Below are positions 46,115 through 57,944 of a stretch of 64,000 bases of DNA, in pieces. The notes under the pieces were generated by a model. That model saw nothing but the letters and a program-made list of their open reading frames with translations. It was not told the DNA's origin and searched no databases. The stretch is from assembly GCA_022376515.1 (NCBI GenBank), contig WTXI01000028.1, forward strand, positions 1-64,000, given 5' to 3'. Both the position numbers and the translations under genes were made by a program. Source of the stretch: Lactifluus volemus (Eukaryota > Basidiomycota > Agaricomycetes > Russulales > Russulaceae). Position 1 is the stretch's first letter. Each line of letters begins with the position of its first letter.

Positions 46115-46615
46115 CTATTCCGTATTGAAAGAACTGGGAATAAGGTGGTTCAGGTCGCATGTGGAGAGTACTGGGATAAGAGATGAACCACTGAGCATAG
46201 AGTTGCAGTTGCATCTTGTCTGGGAGACCGTGAGACGGACATCATTGAGGACGCCGGGAAGTTTAGGTAGTTCTGATTGATTAGGTTCGGCATATGGGAG
46301 AATTAGAAATTCTATTTGGCGATAAGATGGAACTAGATATACATTGGCATAACGCGAGTAGATATAAAACCTGTATGTTACAGTCGCACCAGTTATGACG
46401 AGACGGGGAATATCAATGATAAAGTTTTCTCTTGAGAAACTTAGACGTGGGATCGAAATAGACAAGGTGGGAGAAAATTCGAAATGAGAGGAAATGCGAT
46501 GAGCGCTACGTAGGATGCGGCGGCAAGTGTTGGTCAGATGTATGTCCAGGAAGCGCTCCAGACTTCCTTGGGTGGGGGGACTGAGTACCGATTGAACTGT
46601 GCTCTTCTCTAACAC
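46115..46615 (-). other. Conserved 166-codon frame downstream of B4
   Basis: An uninterrupted minus-strand frame reads SLERFLDIHLTNTCRRILRS, AHRISSHFEFSPTLSISIPR, LVITGATVTYRFYIYSRYAN, VYLVPSYRQIEFLILPYAEP, LPKLPGVLNDVRLTVSQ, CDLNHLIPSSF. No ATG lies in the frame before a late Met in NSMLSGSS, so it is either an exon of a longer gene or a relic that happens to be open. It overlaps the B4 stop by 7 bases in another frame. Broken homologues lie after B1, B2 and B5. The protein-like composition is convincing; the family is not recognised. Confidence 0.4.
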
Positions 46616-48145
46616 CGGTCATATGCCTCACTCCAGTCACGATCTAGCTCGCACCAGTCACGGTATGGCAGACGGTGGACAGTGACATTGTGATCGGAGT
46701 TCTGACTGGCAGCGATGAGTAGCTCTATGGCTCGCTCCTCGGGCTCATCTCTCCAACTCCTGTCAGTAAGGTAGAGATTTTGAAGTTCAGGTAACACATC
46801 GTTCGCACCTTCCCCAAGCAGCGAGGAAAGGATGAACGATACGACGAACGGCCGTATCTCGCTAGACAAACGCAGGGTCCGAACAGAAGGAAATAGGTGA
46901 AACAGGGCCAGCCAGTTAGAATGGTCCCTCAGGTCCTCCAAATCCTCGAAGTCCAACCCCGAAAGGGTATAGTCGCTCCTGATGTCGAGCTCCGTAACAC
47001 TGGGAAGTAGAGGGGACAGGGTGCACATCTGTGCAATAGATGCGGCTTGGTAACCTGGCGTGTACTGGTCGAAACCCAGCTCGACCGTTTTGAGAGAATA
47101 TTTCTCCTCTGACTGATAAAGTCCGATGTCGATGCGAAGAGCACTAAATGTTACCTCGGCACGATGGAAGGGTCCAAGGGGAAGTGAGTAAGACATGACT
47201 TGTGGGATGTCAAACACGTCCGGCTCGAGCTCGTACATGACCGAGAGAGTTTCGAGCTGAGGAATGTCGATTCGAGCCAGGAGGTCCTCCGAGTACTCGT
47301 TGACACCAACAAACGTGAACTCGGTAAGAGCTGGGAGGAGGGCGCGTGTGGGCGAGGGTGCAAGTCGGATCTCTCCGGGTTGTTCGGGTTCGAAACCGAT
47401 TTCGAGGCACGTGAGCTTGGTCAGGGCAGAGAGGACTGTGACCATTGCCTCAGGTGGAATATAACCAAGTTTGGGTATATTTTCAAGGTGAAGTTCGGAA
47501 AGGTCCTTGCAGGACAAAAGAAATTGAGGCAAGGTCGGAAATGGAACGCTATGGATATAGAATGATCGTAGACTTGGGGCAGATCCACCTATAAGCGTTG
47601 CGGGTACCGTTGGCACTGGTCCAGAGCAGCCACGCAACTCAAGGCGAAGGCATGTTAGTGCAGGGAATGGCATCTGCATCTCAGTCACTCTGGCCAATTT
47701 CCCCCATTCTGAGGACGGTAGCTCAAAACGCAGTTCGCATATGCGGTCACGGTGCTCAAGAGCAGCGGTGAGGTTATCCCGAACATTGTAACAGCATAAA
47801 TCGATGGGAAAGGGCGGCCAGACATCCAACATTTCTCTCAAAGAAGAACGGTGACAATTTGAGTAGTAGCGGCGTAGGTCGAGACGGAGTGGGGATGAAA
47901 ACACAACGTATCTCCATCTTTTGCATACGTGTACCAGGTTATGCCACAATCGTGGCCACGGCCCCGGCCATAGATATGTGGCTTTCAAGGCTGGCGGTCG
48001 GCAAAAGTCGAAAATTATTAAAAGGGTTTCATCGGGGAGCGCTTGGATTGGAGAAATCTGGCCTAGAACACACAAGTGAGTAATCATCGTATGGGGCACG
48101 GACAAGAGACATGCGATTCCTCAGGCTTTCGATGGTGTTCAACAT
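46609..48145 (-). CDS. F-box/LRR-like protein B4
   Basis: Exon 1 is 48145-48115 (MLNTSECLRN type), the intron is 48114-48063, and exon 2 is 48062-46609: a 494-aa frame if spliced. The donor reads GCATGT where the other B genes have GTATGT, so splicing would have to use a GC-AG intron. The unspliced frame offers an in-frame ATG (MITHLCVLGQISP) only 11 codons before the F-box region. F-box: ALPDETLLIIFDFCR, WHNLVHVCKRWRYVVFSS. LRR-like: FPALTCLRLEL, LSELHLENIPKLGYI, LTKLTCLEIGF. The C-terminus is extended (DWCELDRDWSEAYDRC). Confidence 0.85.
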
Positions 48146-49726
48146 GCCTTCCTGTGTCGTAGGTTCCGGAATGGCCATATATGTGATCGGTGGAACTCCA
48201 GAGGTTCTGGATGGTGAGAGAATGCTAATACTGTTCTTGAGGGAAAGGCGCTGATGAGCGATGAGCGTTGGTTGGAGGTTAGCTTTCTTACGCGCGCGTC
48301 AGTCACGATTTCATTCTCCGCCATTCGCCCAGACAGGCGACGGCTCGGGCCTCAAAGCACAAGTATGATACATACACGCAACGATGCTATCAACGGTATT
48401 GGCTGTAGAACTACTACGTAATGTATATCACCTGAGTGATTGACCTGCTCTTCGATGCCGAGCTCGACACGGAAAACAGTCCAGACCCAAAGGCGTTATT
48501 TGGACAAGAACATGTACAGGTCGAGCACGCACCCACAGAATAGAAGTCAACAACGTTGACCCGCTGTCCATCGAAAAGAGATGACGATGACGTGGAAAGA
48601 GAAACAAAGAGTTTTGAAGACGGACTTGTACGAGCCAAACATCTCTTGTATCCATAGTCCTGCGAGTACAGCGCCCGCATTCACGACGATGTGCACCGAG
48701 GCAATTTATGTCACAGTCATCCGTAGCTTTGGCGACGTGAGCCGTGACGGCGAAGTAGGGTAAGTCGTCCGGGGGCATAGGCACCTCGCATGCTGCCGCC
48801 CGGACCTTAAGCGCTCGTGGCGCACCTTGGCAATGAGGCTACCAATGATCCGTCTGGCATATCCTGGTTGGATTAGCGGTACGGGTCACGCCCTATATTG
48901 TCGTTGTTGTGCCATGACGAAGTTTTCAGTGGGAGAAGGGGGGTGAGATGCGGTTGGGATTTACATGGGCTGGATGGGACTTTTAGATAACTTACGAACG
49001 ATGTGCTCAGTGCCGCCGTGTACATCTATGTCAGCCCGCGGGAGGTAATGTTGCATCCGTCTCGCGGGAGGATGCCTACTCATTCGCAGGAGCGCCAGAA
49101 GGGAGGGAGCACGTGAGAGGAAGAGAGTGGCTTTTGCTTGGGTAAAGGGGAATCTACGAACAGTGAGTGGCCACCGCGTTTAGTGCGGGACATGAGCAGC
49201 ACTGTTATCAGAGTCGTGGAGGGATATACTGTACTCTGGCCAGATGCGACCCTCTCATGCCTGCCCCTAGGGTTATCACCACCTTTACCGACCTTGTGGT
49301 TAAGGGTTAGCGTGATGATGAGTGTGAGAGAAGAACTTGAAGACCAAAGAGTATATGGCGGAGAGCTTACTGTATGCTGTACCGTCAGACGGGAGATTTC
49401 TGTGGACCAACTGTACAACGTGCGTCACCGTGTGCGCTTACCACGGGTTCAACCGAACTGATCCACTGGAGAGCCTCGACGTCCTCTAACAAACTGCTAC
49501 CACGTTTTTCGTCGGAGGAAACGGTATTAAAGAACGTAGTTTGGGGAGATACGTCGGCTTTGACTACCATTCCACTATGGTTGTCCTTGGAAAAGCGGAG
49601 ATGAACGATGATGAGGATGAGGACGAACTGAAGCGCCTGCAACAAGTTGTGGAATCGAGAGTAGGAGCTAAAGTATCATAGCCAAGGTCGTAAAACTGAA
49701 TGTAATTTCTCGTTCTCAGCTAGAGC
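48146..49726. other. Duplicated 1.6-kb spacer between B4 and I-6
   Basis: Second copy of 36545-38149 with small indels. The same frames are open: minus VRARPVHVLVQITPLGLDCF (about 48500), minus MVVKADVSPQTTFFNTVSSD (about 49570), plus RSFGDVSRDGEVG before GTAAGT. A plus frame MSSTVIRVVEGYT (about 49193) diverges by indel from copy 1, arguing against that frame being coding. No gene assigned. Confidence 0.35.
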
Positions 49727-51161
49727 AAAAAGGCGTCTCGCCGACATTGCCAACGAAATCAACCGGGCCGAAGCCTCGCGGACATCTGTTTGTATCCATC
49801 TCCATCCTCCCCACTCCAAGTTGGGTCTGGTTCAGAATACTCAGAAGAGCTCGTGTGCAAGCAACCCGCTCAAAACTATGCTAAGCAGGGCGTCGCCCGC
49901 GCGGCTGCGGAGGCGGAAGCAGCTGGGTGGCGGTTATGCTGGCCCGTTCCGGCGTCGCCCTTCGGCATCTCATCGACGTTGACTATGTCACCCTTTCCTC
50001 CTCAATCTTCACGCCACAGCCGCGCTCGCTGACGTCGGGACGCCGAAGGTACAGTTCGTCGCACGCGCGCTGCATGCTACCGCATCGTCTGTGCAGGTCG
50101 ATCCACGTGTGGAGTTGTGGAGAGGGGTGCAGACGGTGCGGAGCTCCTTCAGAGTGCGTTGGTACGTGGGGGTTTAACTTATCCTGGTAACCTGTTTTTG
50201 TCATTCCTGCTGGCCATAGATGTGATCGACAATATTGGTATCAAAGTTGAGCGACCCGCTCGCGCGCACCGTGCGCCAACGTCTTTGCGCCGTCTTCTCC
50301 CGCTCTCAGCGGTCATCGCTGCCGATGCCGTCATCATCAGACCCTTCCTCCGCAGTTGCTGACGCCGACGATGACTCATCTACATCTTCACCCGCCTCCT
50401 CCGCGCGCGAATACTCAATCCCAGCGACGTCGTGAGGCTGCTCCCGCTAGCCAACTCTGAGCTTACCACTGGCGCCGTAGACGAACTGGCAGCTCTGCGC
50501 GACTTTCACGTACCCATCTTCAAGTTGCCCATGCTTTGTTCGCTCCCAGTGCTCCTCGATCTCAAAATCGCGACCTATGTGTCGCGTCAGCTCACGGGCC
50601 GCCCGATCGACCGACCGACCCTTGCCCGTGTGCCATCGTAAGAAGCTCTATGAATAGATGTGGAAGGACCTGTTGCACTGCGAGTCGCGGATCGCAGGCA
50701 AATAGATCAAGTACGCATGGCATTCTCCTCCTTTCGGAGCACGCGCTCCCCCAGCTAACCCGAGTCCCGTTTTAAAGTGCGCTCCCGCTGGCGTCGGCAA
50801 ATATTGTGTTTCTCGATGATGATTGTGCACTCGGAGATCGATCGTGCCGCCCCACGCAGCATGGGTATGGCCCGCTATGATGCGCTGGGACCCCCGTGCG
50901 CCTCTCAGCCTCGAAGACTGCGTCGTGGGGAGATGGAGGGGATATCGCGCGATGTCTCATGCCTTTTCCAGGCCTGGTGAGGGACACGAAGCGGATCTGG
51001 GTCTCACCCCACCACAGGGCTACGCCGACGCGCTTGGAGAGCCGATCAGTCCCGCTCGGTTCGACAATGGGATCATTATCAGCAGCTCCGAGGAGGTGTG
51101 GGGCATCGAGGCTGCTCGTGTCACGCAAGCACGGCGATTTGGTGAGTGGGAATTCCATTAA
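49727..51161 (+). pseudogene. Tcd-like pseudogene I-6
   Basis: Pieces: GSEYSEELVCKQPAQNYAKQGVARAAA, MLARSGVALRHLIDVDYVTL, intron ending ggccatag near 50219, then DVIDNIGIKVE fused to RPARAHRAP by a deletion of roughly 120 bases (the AYCVQNNIKAFSSMGAG region is gone). Then SSDPSSAVADADDDSS, the shared 25-bp deletion at about 50421, AVDELAALRDFHVPIFKLPM, RHRKKLYE with a TAG at about 50654, the 1-bp deletion at about 50837, and GYADALGEPISPARFDNGIIISSSEEVWG...FGEWEFH. Its 5' end matches I-5 and its 3' end matches I-3/I-7: a mosaic. Confidence 0.76.
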
Positions 51162-51540
51162 TATGTTACAGGTTTTGGATGCCTACGGTTTTCCGCGCAT
51201 TACAATGCGACCCGAGTCAGCTTATGTTTAAACATAGGGAAGCATGTATAGTATCTACGGGTTGTCCTTTGGCCCAATCTATCTATCCTGCTCGTCCAGC
51301 GTCCATGCGGCTACATACATCTTAATCCATTATTTCTCATTGGCTGACTCTATATAATCTACCTCGGATATTGGCAGCAATCATATCATATTATATCGAG
51401 GGCGTGTCGATGAAGAAGAGTTAGATATATACAGGGAAAGCATAGCGGGACAATAGGAGTAGCACGAATCAACGGGATATAACTATGAGCAGAAGGGGTT
51501 GTAGACAACATTGAGCTTCCTTCCAAACCTACTCTCTGAG
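51162..51540. other. Convergent 3' spacer I-6/A8
   Basis: Module tail; no gene. It includes in-frame remnants of the longer A4-type C-terminus past the earlier A8 stop. Confidence 0.55.
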
Positions 51541-52993
51541 TTAGCGGACAATCACAGGGTGATCAGAACGTTGACGTGCGATGATGAATGGCCAGTTGTA
51601 GCGCTGAGATGCCCGATACGCTGATAGTTGAAGTTCCTCCAATGCGGGCAACACCTGCGTGGCCAATTCCCCACTGAGTCCTCGTAGCGCTGGCACGACG
51701 AGTGACTCGATATCGTCAGATAGTATTTGCAGGGTCTGAACAGCAGTAAATGGCTGGAGGAGTTCTAGCCATTGTGTATCGTCCATATCGACTTGCTGAA
51801 TCGACCCGATGTTATCGATGTTGAGCTGATCAATACTAGAGAGGATGAACGAAAGTTGGTTGCATATTTGCGCCACGGATGAGACTTGCCAATCTACCGC
51901 TCTACAGAGGATTTTGAATGAAAGGGACTCGTTAATGGAAGACCGACTCCTTGCCCAAAAAGTCATCTCGACGTGGTCAGCATAAATCCTTATGTTGGCA
52001 CTATTGTATGGCATTGTAAGCGCTGGTGCATGACCGATGAACCGAGGGACTTGTTGGATGTCAAAGACCAGCTGATTGGAGAATAATATTTCCAGGCGAT
52101 GGAGTAGAGGGGCATCAATTTGGGCCATGAGGTCCTCCACGTACTCGCTGACACCACGGAAGTCAAAATCGATGAGAGTGGGGAGGACAGCACGTGTCAG
52201 CGGAGGTGGACGTCGGTTGGTTGGATCAGGGTGAGAAGCCGGGGATTCGAAACCGATGGAAAGGTATCTGAGGCTGGTCAAGGCGGAGATGCACATAGCC
52301 ATCGCCTCGGGCGAAATGTAACCACTATGCGGTATCTTCAAAAGGGAGAGATAGAGAAGGTCATTGGAAGACAAAAGAAATTGAGGTAATGTCGGAAATG
52401 GAATGCCTGCCAAGGAAAGGTATCGTAGACGTGGGGCGGATCCACCTAAGAACGTATTGGGAAGCACCGGCACAGTCCCTCCTTTATGAAGAGAAAGTGA
52501 TTCCAGTTCCGGAAAGGGTTCCTCCATCACTGCGACCAAATTCTCCAGTGGAAACGCTTTTCCACGGAGCGAAATGCCGCGTACACGGTTACGGTGCTCG
52601 AGGGCAGCCATTACGTTATCTTCAACTTGAGAATCAACAGAGAAGTAATGTATTTCGATAGGCAAGGGGGGCCAGACATCTAGCATCTCCCTCACAGGAG
52701 TCCTGTCTGTGCAGAGAAGGCGGAGATCGAGACGAAGTGAGGATGCAAAGATGATATATCGCCATCTTTGGCATACATGTACAAACTTGGGCCATACCAT
52801 CTCTCGCGGAGGCCAGTCATCAGATAGGCAGAATTCGAAGATATCCAGGAGGACTTTATCTGGAAGCGAACAGATTGTAACACGGGGTGACTCGGAAATC
52901 CGACCTGCATCGTAGAATGAGACATCGTTGGGAGTGTAGCCGATATCACGTACATAGTCTTCGAATCCACCTTGATCCCTTGGAACTTCCTAT
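51541..52993 (-). CDS. F-box/LRR-like protein A8, start codon altered
   Basis: Exon 1 would be 52993-52954, but its first codon is ATA, not ATG (GCGCATAGGAAG where paralogues have GCGCATGGG). The intron is 52953-52905 (49 bp), exon 2 is 52904-51541, and the downstream frame is fully open. F-box: SLPDKVLLDIFEFCLSD, WPKFVHVCQRWRYII. LRR-like: FPELESLSLH, LRYLSLAGIPFPTLPQFL, LTSLRYLSIGF. The next Met in frame (52800, MVWPK) falls inside the F-box and would remove its first half. A premature TAA replaces the CAA of VRQLRE, so the C-terminus is about four residues shorter than A4. Possibly a recent pseudogene. Confidence 0.75.
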
Positions 52994-53419
52994 GCGCTTT
53001 CTTATCTTGTGAATTTTAGAAGGAGAAGTGTTGGAGAGTGAGTAGTAACGGGGGATATCATTGCTCCTTGATTGGGAGCTTGACAACACATCGCTGATGA
53101 GCTTGCGAGTGCGCCTGATTAGGGTACGAGTATAAAGTCAGGTACTTTGAAATAGGGCCAGTGAGAGGTCTTTTGACGTACTGGAGAGGGTTCATCGAGT
53201 GCGGTGACAATGAGAAGAGACGGACGGAAAGTAGTTATATAGTTGATAGAGAGTCTGAGGCTCAGGCGCTCAGGCTGTGTTTACAGGCAACCAAATGCGG
53301 ATACCACTGGCACAGCATGTCACCCAACAAATTGTTTGCCTCGTGCAAGCAGTGCCAGCATAAAAAAATTGGGCTGGTTGGGCATTTCTTTAATAAAAGA
53401 CAGGACAGAAGGTTTCTAT
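52994..53419 (-). promoter_or_regulatory. Divergent spacer with A8 promoter candidate
   Basis: Inverted repeat gctccttgattgggagc at 53063-53079, 70 bp upstream of the A8 start position; TATAAAG at 53131-53137 faces II-8. No gene. Confidence 0.4.
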
Positions 53420-54258
53420 GGGATACTCTACTCCATCGAGGACCATCCTCACGATCACGCTCAATTGCAACCATCACCATTGCCATCGTCGATGTCGACC
53501 ATTTCACAGGTACGGTCGTGGTGCGTCCTGCATATGCTGCAAGTTATTGCGTCTTTTGTGCAGGTCAACTTACACAAACAGTAAGGTGTGGTGTACGGAC
53601 AGTGAAGGTTCCCTTCAGTTGCAAATTAGGTCGTCGTCGTCATCTGTACGTGGTCATTTTTCCTCCATCGGTGCTAAGACCAAGTCGGACCTAATGCTCA
53701 TATAAATTGGCGACTTATCACTACGACCCGCTCGCGCGCGCTGTGCGCCAACGTCTTCGCGCCCTCCTCTCCTGCTCTCAACGGTCATCTCCGCCGATGC
53801 CACCATCATCAAACCCTTCCTCCGCAGATACTGACGCCGACGATCACTCATCTGCACCTTCACCCGCCTCCTCGGCGCGCGATTACTCAATCCCAATGGT
53901 GTACCCATCCGAGATACCCAGCGACGACGTGACATTGCCCCCGCTAGCCAACTCTGAGCTCACCACTGGCGAACTGGCACCTTTGCGTGACTTTCACGTA
54001 GACATCTTCAAGCTGCCCATGCTTGGTTCGCTCCCAGCGCTCCTCGATCTGAACATCGCGACCTACGTGTCGCGTGAGCTCACGGGCCGCCCGGTCGACC
54101 GACCGACCCTGCCATCGTAAGAAGCTCTATGAATGGATGTGGAAGGACCTGTTGCACTGCGAGTCGCGCATCGCGGGCAAACATATCAAGTGTGCATGCC
54201 TTTCTCCTCCTTTCGGAGTGCGCGCTCCCCCCAGCTAACCCGAGTCCCGTTTTATAGT
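53420..54258 (+). pseudogene. Tcd-like pseudogene II-8 (both ends missing)
   Basis: Sister of II-3, with the same 5' truncation and the same 3' breakpoint a few bases past the last-exon acceptor (tttatagttcgctcc). Open family frame over about 53709-54117: ARAVRQRLRALLSCS, SSADTDADDHSS, SIPMVYPSEIPSDDVTLPPLANSE, ELAPLRDFHVDIFKLPMLGSLPALLDLNIATYVSRELTGRP. A deletion (ccgaccctgccatcg near 54110, missing the LPVRH codons) then shifts the frame. The start of IADLS is also lost (TAA at 53704). Confidence 0.72.
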
Positions 54259-55403
54259 TCGCTCCCCCCGGCGTCCGGATTCACAACGACGCGCACCGAG
54301 GCGCCGCGAGTAAAGGTCGCCGAAAATTGCATCGAACCGGGCGACCCTTGTAAGCGAATTGGCGGATCTCAATGCGTTTGCCATGCCACTGGGAAACCCT
54401 CGCTGAGTCAGAGGTTGCCAACGCGCAAAAGCAGATGGCGCCAGTTGCACCCGGGAGCCATCTACGACGCGGGATGGTGGACCGAAAATACTCTCCGGCG
54501 GGGCAGGGGTCCCTACGAGAATGGCTTACTCAACTGAACATGGTGCCCACTGGCAAGTTACTGTTGTAGACTTGTATGCTGAGCGAACGACCTTGATGCC
54601 TGTGTTCGTCTTGGCGTAGTGAAAATGACGACGTGCAAGCCCATTGTTCCGTGGTCTTTCTTCATTCCATCTGCTCATGGACGGCGCACACCCTTTCTCG
54701 TTCTTTATGGCTCTACCTTACGAACACAGAGAGTGGTGGAGGCTGTGGCTGAGACGTCGCCTGTAACATCGCATGTTGCTTCCACAGAAAACAGAGCACT
54801 CGGTCCTGAGTCATATTCTTTTTTTTTTGTGAAGCGATCAGACATTCAGGAGCACTTCTTGTGGTGTACATGTACATATATCACCACTAGGTGATATCAC
54901 GCCTCCAAACGTACATTATAGTTGGTGAGTCCAAGGAAGCGGTGAACCGCGCGCACGACTGCCGCCTTTCCAATTTCTGCCGCTGCGCGCGGTCCCCACC
55001 ACGACACCCGAGCTTCATCACCGCCTTTGCCACACCCCACCTTTCTGCCTCGCGCCGCAATTACGCTTCTTCGCGAATGTGCTGGAGAGATGGAACTTGC
55101 AGCGCGACGCCGCCCAATGGCTCCAAGTTGGCTGGGTGAGCTGCCCTGGGAGCCTGGACGTTGATATGGACATCAGATTGTACATACGCGCTTTTTCATA
55201 CCCTCGTTGCTACACGTTAAACATTCTCTTTTGGACCTATGTTGACTGAGATAAGCTAGTTGTGCCGCGTTGCTGCGATCTTATCTAGTGGTCATCATGA
55301 ACAGAGGAGTAGGTGGGAGTGTGAACGCGAGTAAGATATGGGAGGTTGTGCCGGGACGTGCTCCGATCCACCAAATAGCTGCAGCATCCACATGCTACAG
55401 ATT
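54259..55403. other. Spacer between II-8 and C2
   Basis: Copy of 17063-18189. A plus frame continues from the II-8 acceptor for about 90 codons (ASGFTTTRTEAPRVKVAENC, CVCHATGKPSLS, GWWTENTLRRGRGPYENGLL). In II-3 a 1-bp difference breaks it at once, so its coding status is doubtful. An ORF at 54619-54894 (91 codons) is broken by a stop in the other copy. No gene assigned. Confidence 0.35.
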
Positions 55404-56935
55404 CTAAGGTATATCGAACGTCCAACGATACACCCGCCGCAGGCTCACTGGATGGCCCGATACTTGTCGTTCGTCGATAAATGTGGTAAATGCGTCCTGA
55501 GCATCGCTTCCTCCAGAATATCCAACCTCTTCAACGTTCGGAAGGAGTGGCTCTCCATCGTCAGATGGTAAGGAAGGAAAAATTTTGCTGATGAGACCAT
55601 CTTTCAAATAAATGGTCTTCACGTTGGTGAACGGCCTAAGAAGTTCACGCCACTGTCTTTGGTCGACATTGTTAAGCCATTCGGATTGATGGAGCTCGTC
55701 GTAGCTGAATGCAACTTGCTCGACTGAAGAAAGTACAGGTGAAAGTGTACCAAAGAGTTGAACTGCAGATGCAACCTGCCAGTCGAGAAGTCTGCACCTG
55801 ATCTGCAACATCAAAGGAGTGTCCAACTTCCAAGGGACCGCGTGTAAGGAAACGGCAGATGCACCGAAAGTTACCTGGACAGCCCTAAATGTGAGGCTCT
55901 CGGATGAGTGCATGAACTGACAGAGGCGTGGAACCGTAAGGGGGAACTGATTAAAAAGATTGACACGAAGGATGCTGAGGGAAGGGGCGCTGAGCCAAGC
56001 AACAAGGCCTTCCAAATATGTGGCGGTGCCTCGGAATAAAAACCGGCGTAGGTTAGGAAGTGTGGTCATATCCGGGGTCTGGTGCAACTGCCTTTCAACA
56101 TCACGGTTGGGGATAGGGGAATGAAATGTAATGGACAGCCTCTCCAGTTGGGCCATAAGCGAAAGCCGAGTAAGTATATAACTCGGAGGGAGATAGACGG
56201 GCTCAGATGCCGAGATATTGAGAAGCGAGAGACTGACAAGTCCCGCGGCAGTTGTGGTAAGTAAGGATGATTGAATTGGAATGGAAGCCGTCGACAGTTG
56301 GAGATGGCGTAGATTGGGGGCTTGAAACGTGGAAGGGAGGTCCACTTCGATTAGAGAATGGATATACATGCGTTCGAGAATTGGGAATTGATGATCCATA
56401 GCTGCGACGAACGTCCACATATGTCGGGCCATCGAAAGGTAAATGTGACGCACGCGATCACGGTGTGAAAGTGCGAGAAGTATACCTGATCTATCTGTTG
56501 CTTCCGACTTCCAACCAGGGTAGTAGATGGTGAGTGGTAGAGGTGGTGAATGTGCGAGCATGTCCGCTACAGGCACACCATGGGTGCAGTAGAGATGAAG
56601 GTTGAGCCGAGATGGTGATTGAAGAATAAGATTTCGCCACAGTCGACAAACATGTGCCAGTTTGTACCACCAGCGTTGATGGTCCCATGTAAAATTCAAC
56701 ATGCCATTCTTATCTTCACATTCGTCTGGATCGGATAGCTGATAAAGATGAAATATATGGAGAAGCACGTCATCGTTGAGGATGTCGATAGGCGGGTGTC
56801 GTCCATTGCTGTTAGGCCCTATTAATCGGAACAGATCAGGGACACAAAGACCACTGGCATGATTTGGAATTGCTTACATCGGCAGAGCCTTCTAATGAGG
56901 GGACGATAAATTACGGTAGAGCAGCAACCAGGCAT
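55404..56935 (-). CDS. F-box protein C2 (intact)
   Basis: Exon 1 is 56935-56878 (MPGCCST...IRRLCR), the intron is 56877-56819 (GTAAGC...TAATAG, 59 bp, phase 1; the 1-bp difference from C1 lies inside the intron), and exon 2 is 56818-55404: an open 490-aa frame. F-box: IDILNDDVLLHIFHLY, then an insert (DECEDKNGMLNFTWDHQRWW), then YKLAHVCRLWRNLILQSPSRLNLHLYC. LRR-like: ILERMYIHSL, LRHLQLSTAS, MAQLERLSITF. The C-terminal DELHQSEWLNNVDQRQWREL block is parallel to the WLELLQPF block of A proteins. It is the undisrupted twin of C1. Confidence 0.88.
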
Positions 56936-57244
56936 TTTCAAGGAGGTGAGTAATGACGTGGATGCGATTGCAGAGCGTACAGCAGTGTGTAGGCCTTGGG
57001 CGACCAATACCTCATTCCGTGGCGGTGGCACTGTCCTTGGCCATGGTGGGCGCTGACCTATATCCAGAATCGCACGTTGGCGTCCACCTTCCTCGCTATC
57101 ATCGTTGTCGCCGTCGTTACCTCGTTATGAGCCACGCCTCCTTTTCCTCACTTGCACATACTCACCTACATTTGTACATTATGCACGCGGATACAGCGCA
57201 GACAGGCCAATGTCTTACAACGTTCAAACACATCAAGTTACGAA
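56936..57244. other. Region between C2 and the hypothetical gene
   Basis: Copy of 20203-20524, nothing assignable. Confidence 0.35.
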
Positions 57245-57797
57245 TACATACCACACAGAGATGAAACGGAAAATTGAGTGAGGTGGTCCAGGTCAGAGAT
57301 GGATGGTAGGGGTGGACCGTCGCCTGGAGCAGGTAAGCTGGGCAGGACAGGGACTAGAAGACTGTCAGGGCTGTTGAGGAATGATGGTTGAAGGGATAAT
57401 GTAAACGTACTCTTCATACGGTGTCCGACCGTAACATTTGACCCATCTGTGCTAAGTGAACTTCGCCAGGTGGCACCGCGCAATGGACCGCCTTGAAGTT
57501 TAGCTCGAGAAATTGAGGCCTGAGCGACGACATAGCCCTGTCGCCAGCTTTCACGTGCAAAGTTGAGCCAAGTAGATAGATGTGAGAAGGATGAACATGC
57601 ACGGGTAGAGAAATTGGAGTCAACCACGAGGAGTCGTCCGGAGGATTTGCGGTGAGAGGAATCTGGAATGGAAAAGTCCAGATAGAAGCTAAATGCGTGA
57701 GGGGGTCATCAAGGGAAGTAATGTTGATAGAGGACATCGACATTGCGAGGCACACCCCAACAATGTCACGTACAAGGGCAACATCATTGTAGGTCAC
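57245..57797 (-). pseudogene. Hypothetical protein, copy 2 (frameshifted)
   Basis: Minus frame: VTYNDVALVRDIVGVCLAMS, SSINITSLDDPLTHLAS, FPFQIPLTANPPDDSSWLTP, ISLPVHVHPSH. A 1-bp loss near 57583 relative to copy 1 then moves STWLNFARESWRQGYVVAQA into another frame. The downstream part (LPSLPAPGDGPPLPSISDLD) is also open. It shows that the protein extends N-terminally of the copy 1 model (EVTYNDVALVRD). Confidence 0.45.
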
Positions 57798-57944
57798 TTC
57801 TACCCCTTCCCCATCTACACTGACTCACTATTAACGCGACCACCAATCGCCCCGTGTTCGGAATGATATCTCCCCCGTCGGGTACATCAGTATATCCCAT
57901 TTTTCCTACCGAACCTTTCTCCTCCTCGTTGGTCTCTCAACAGA

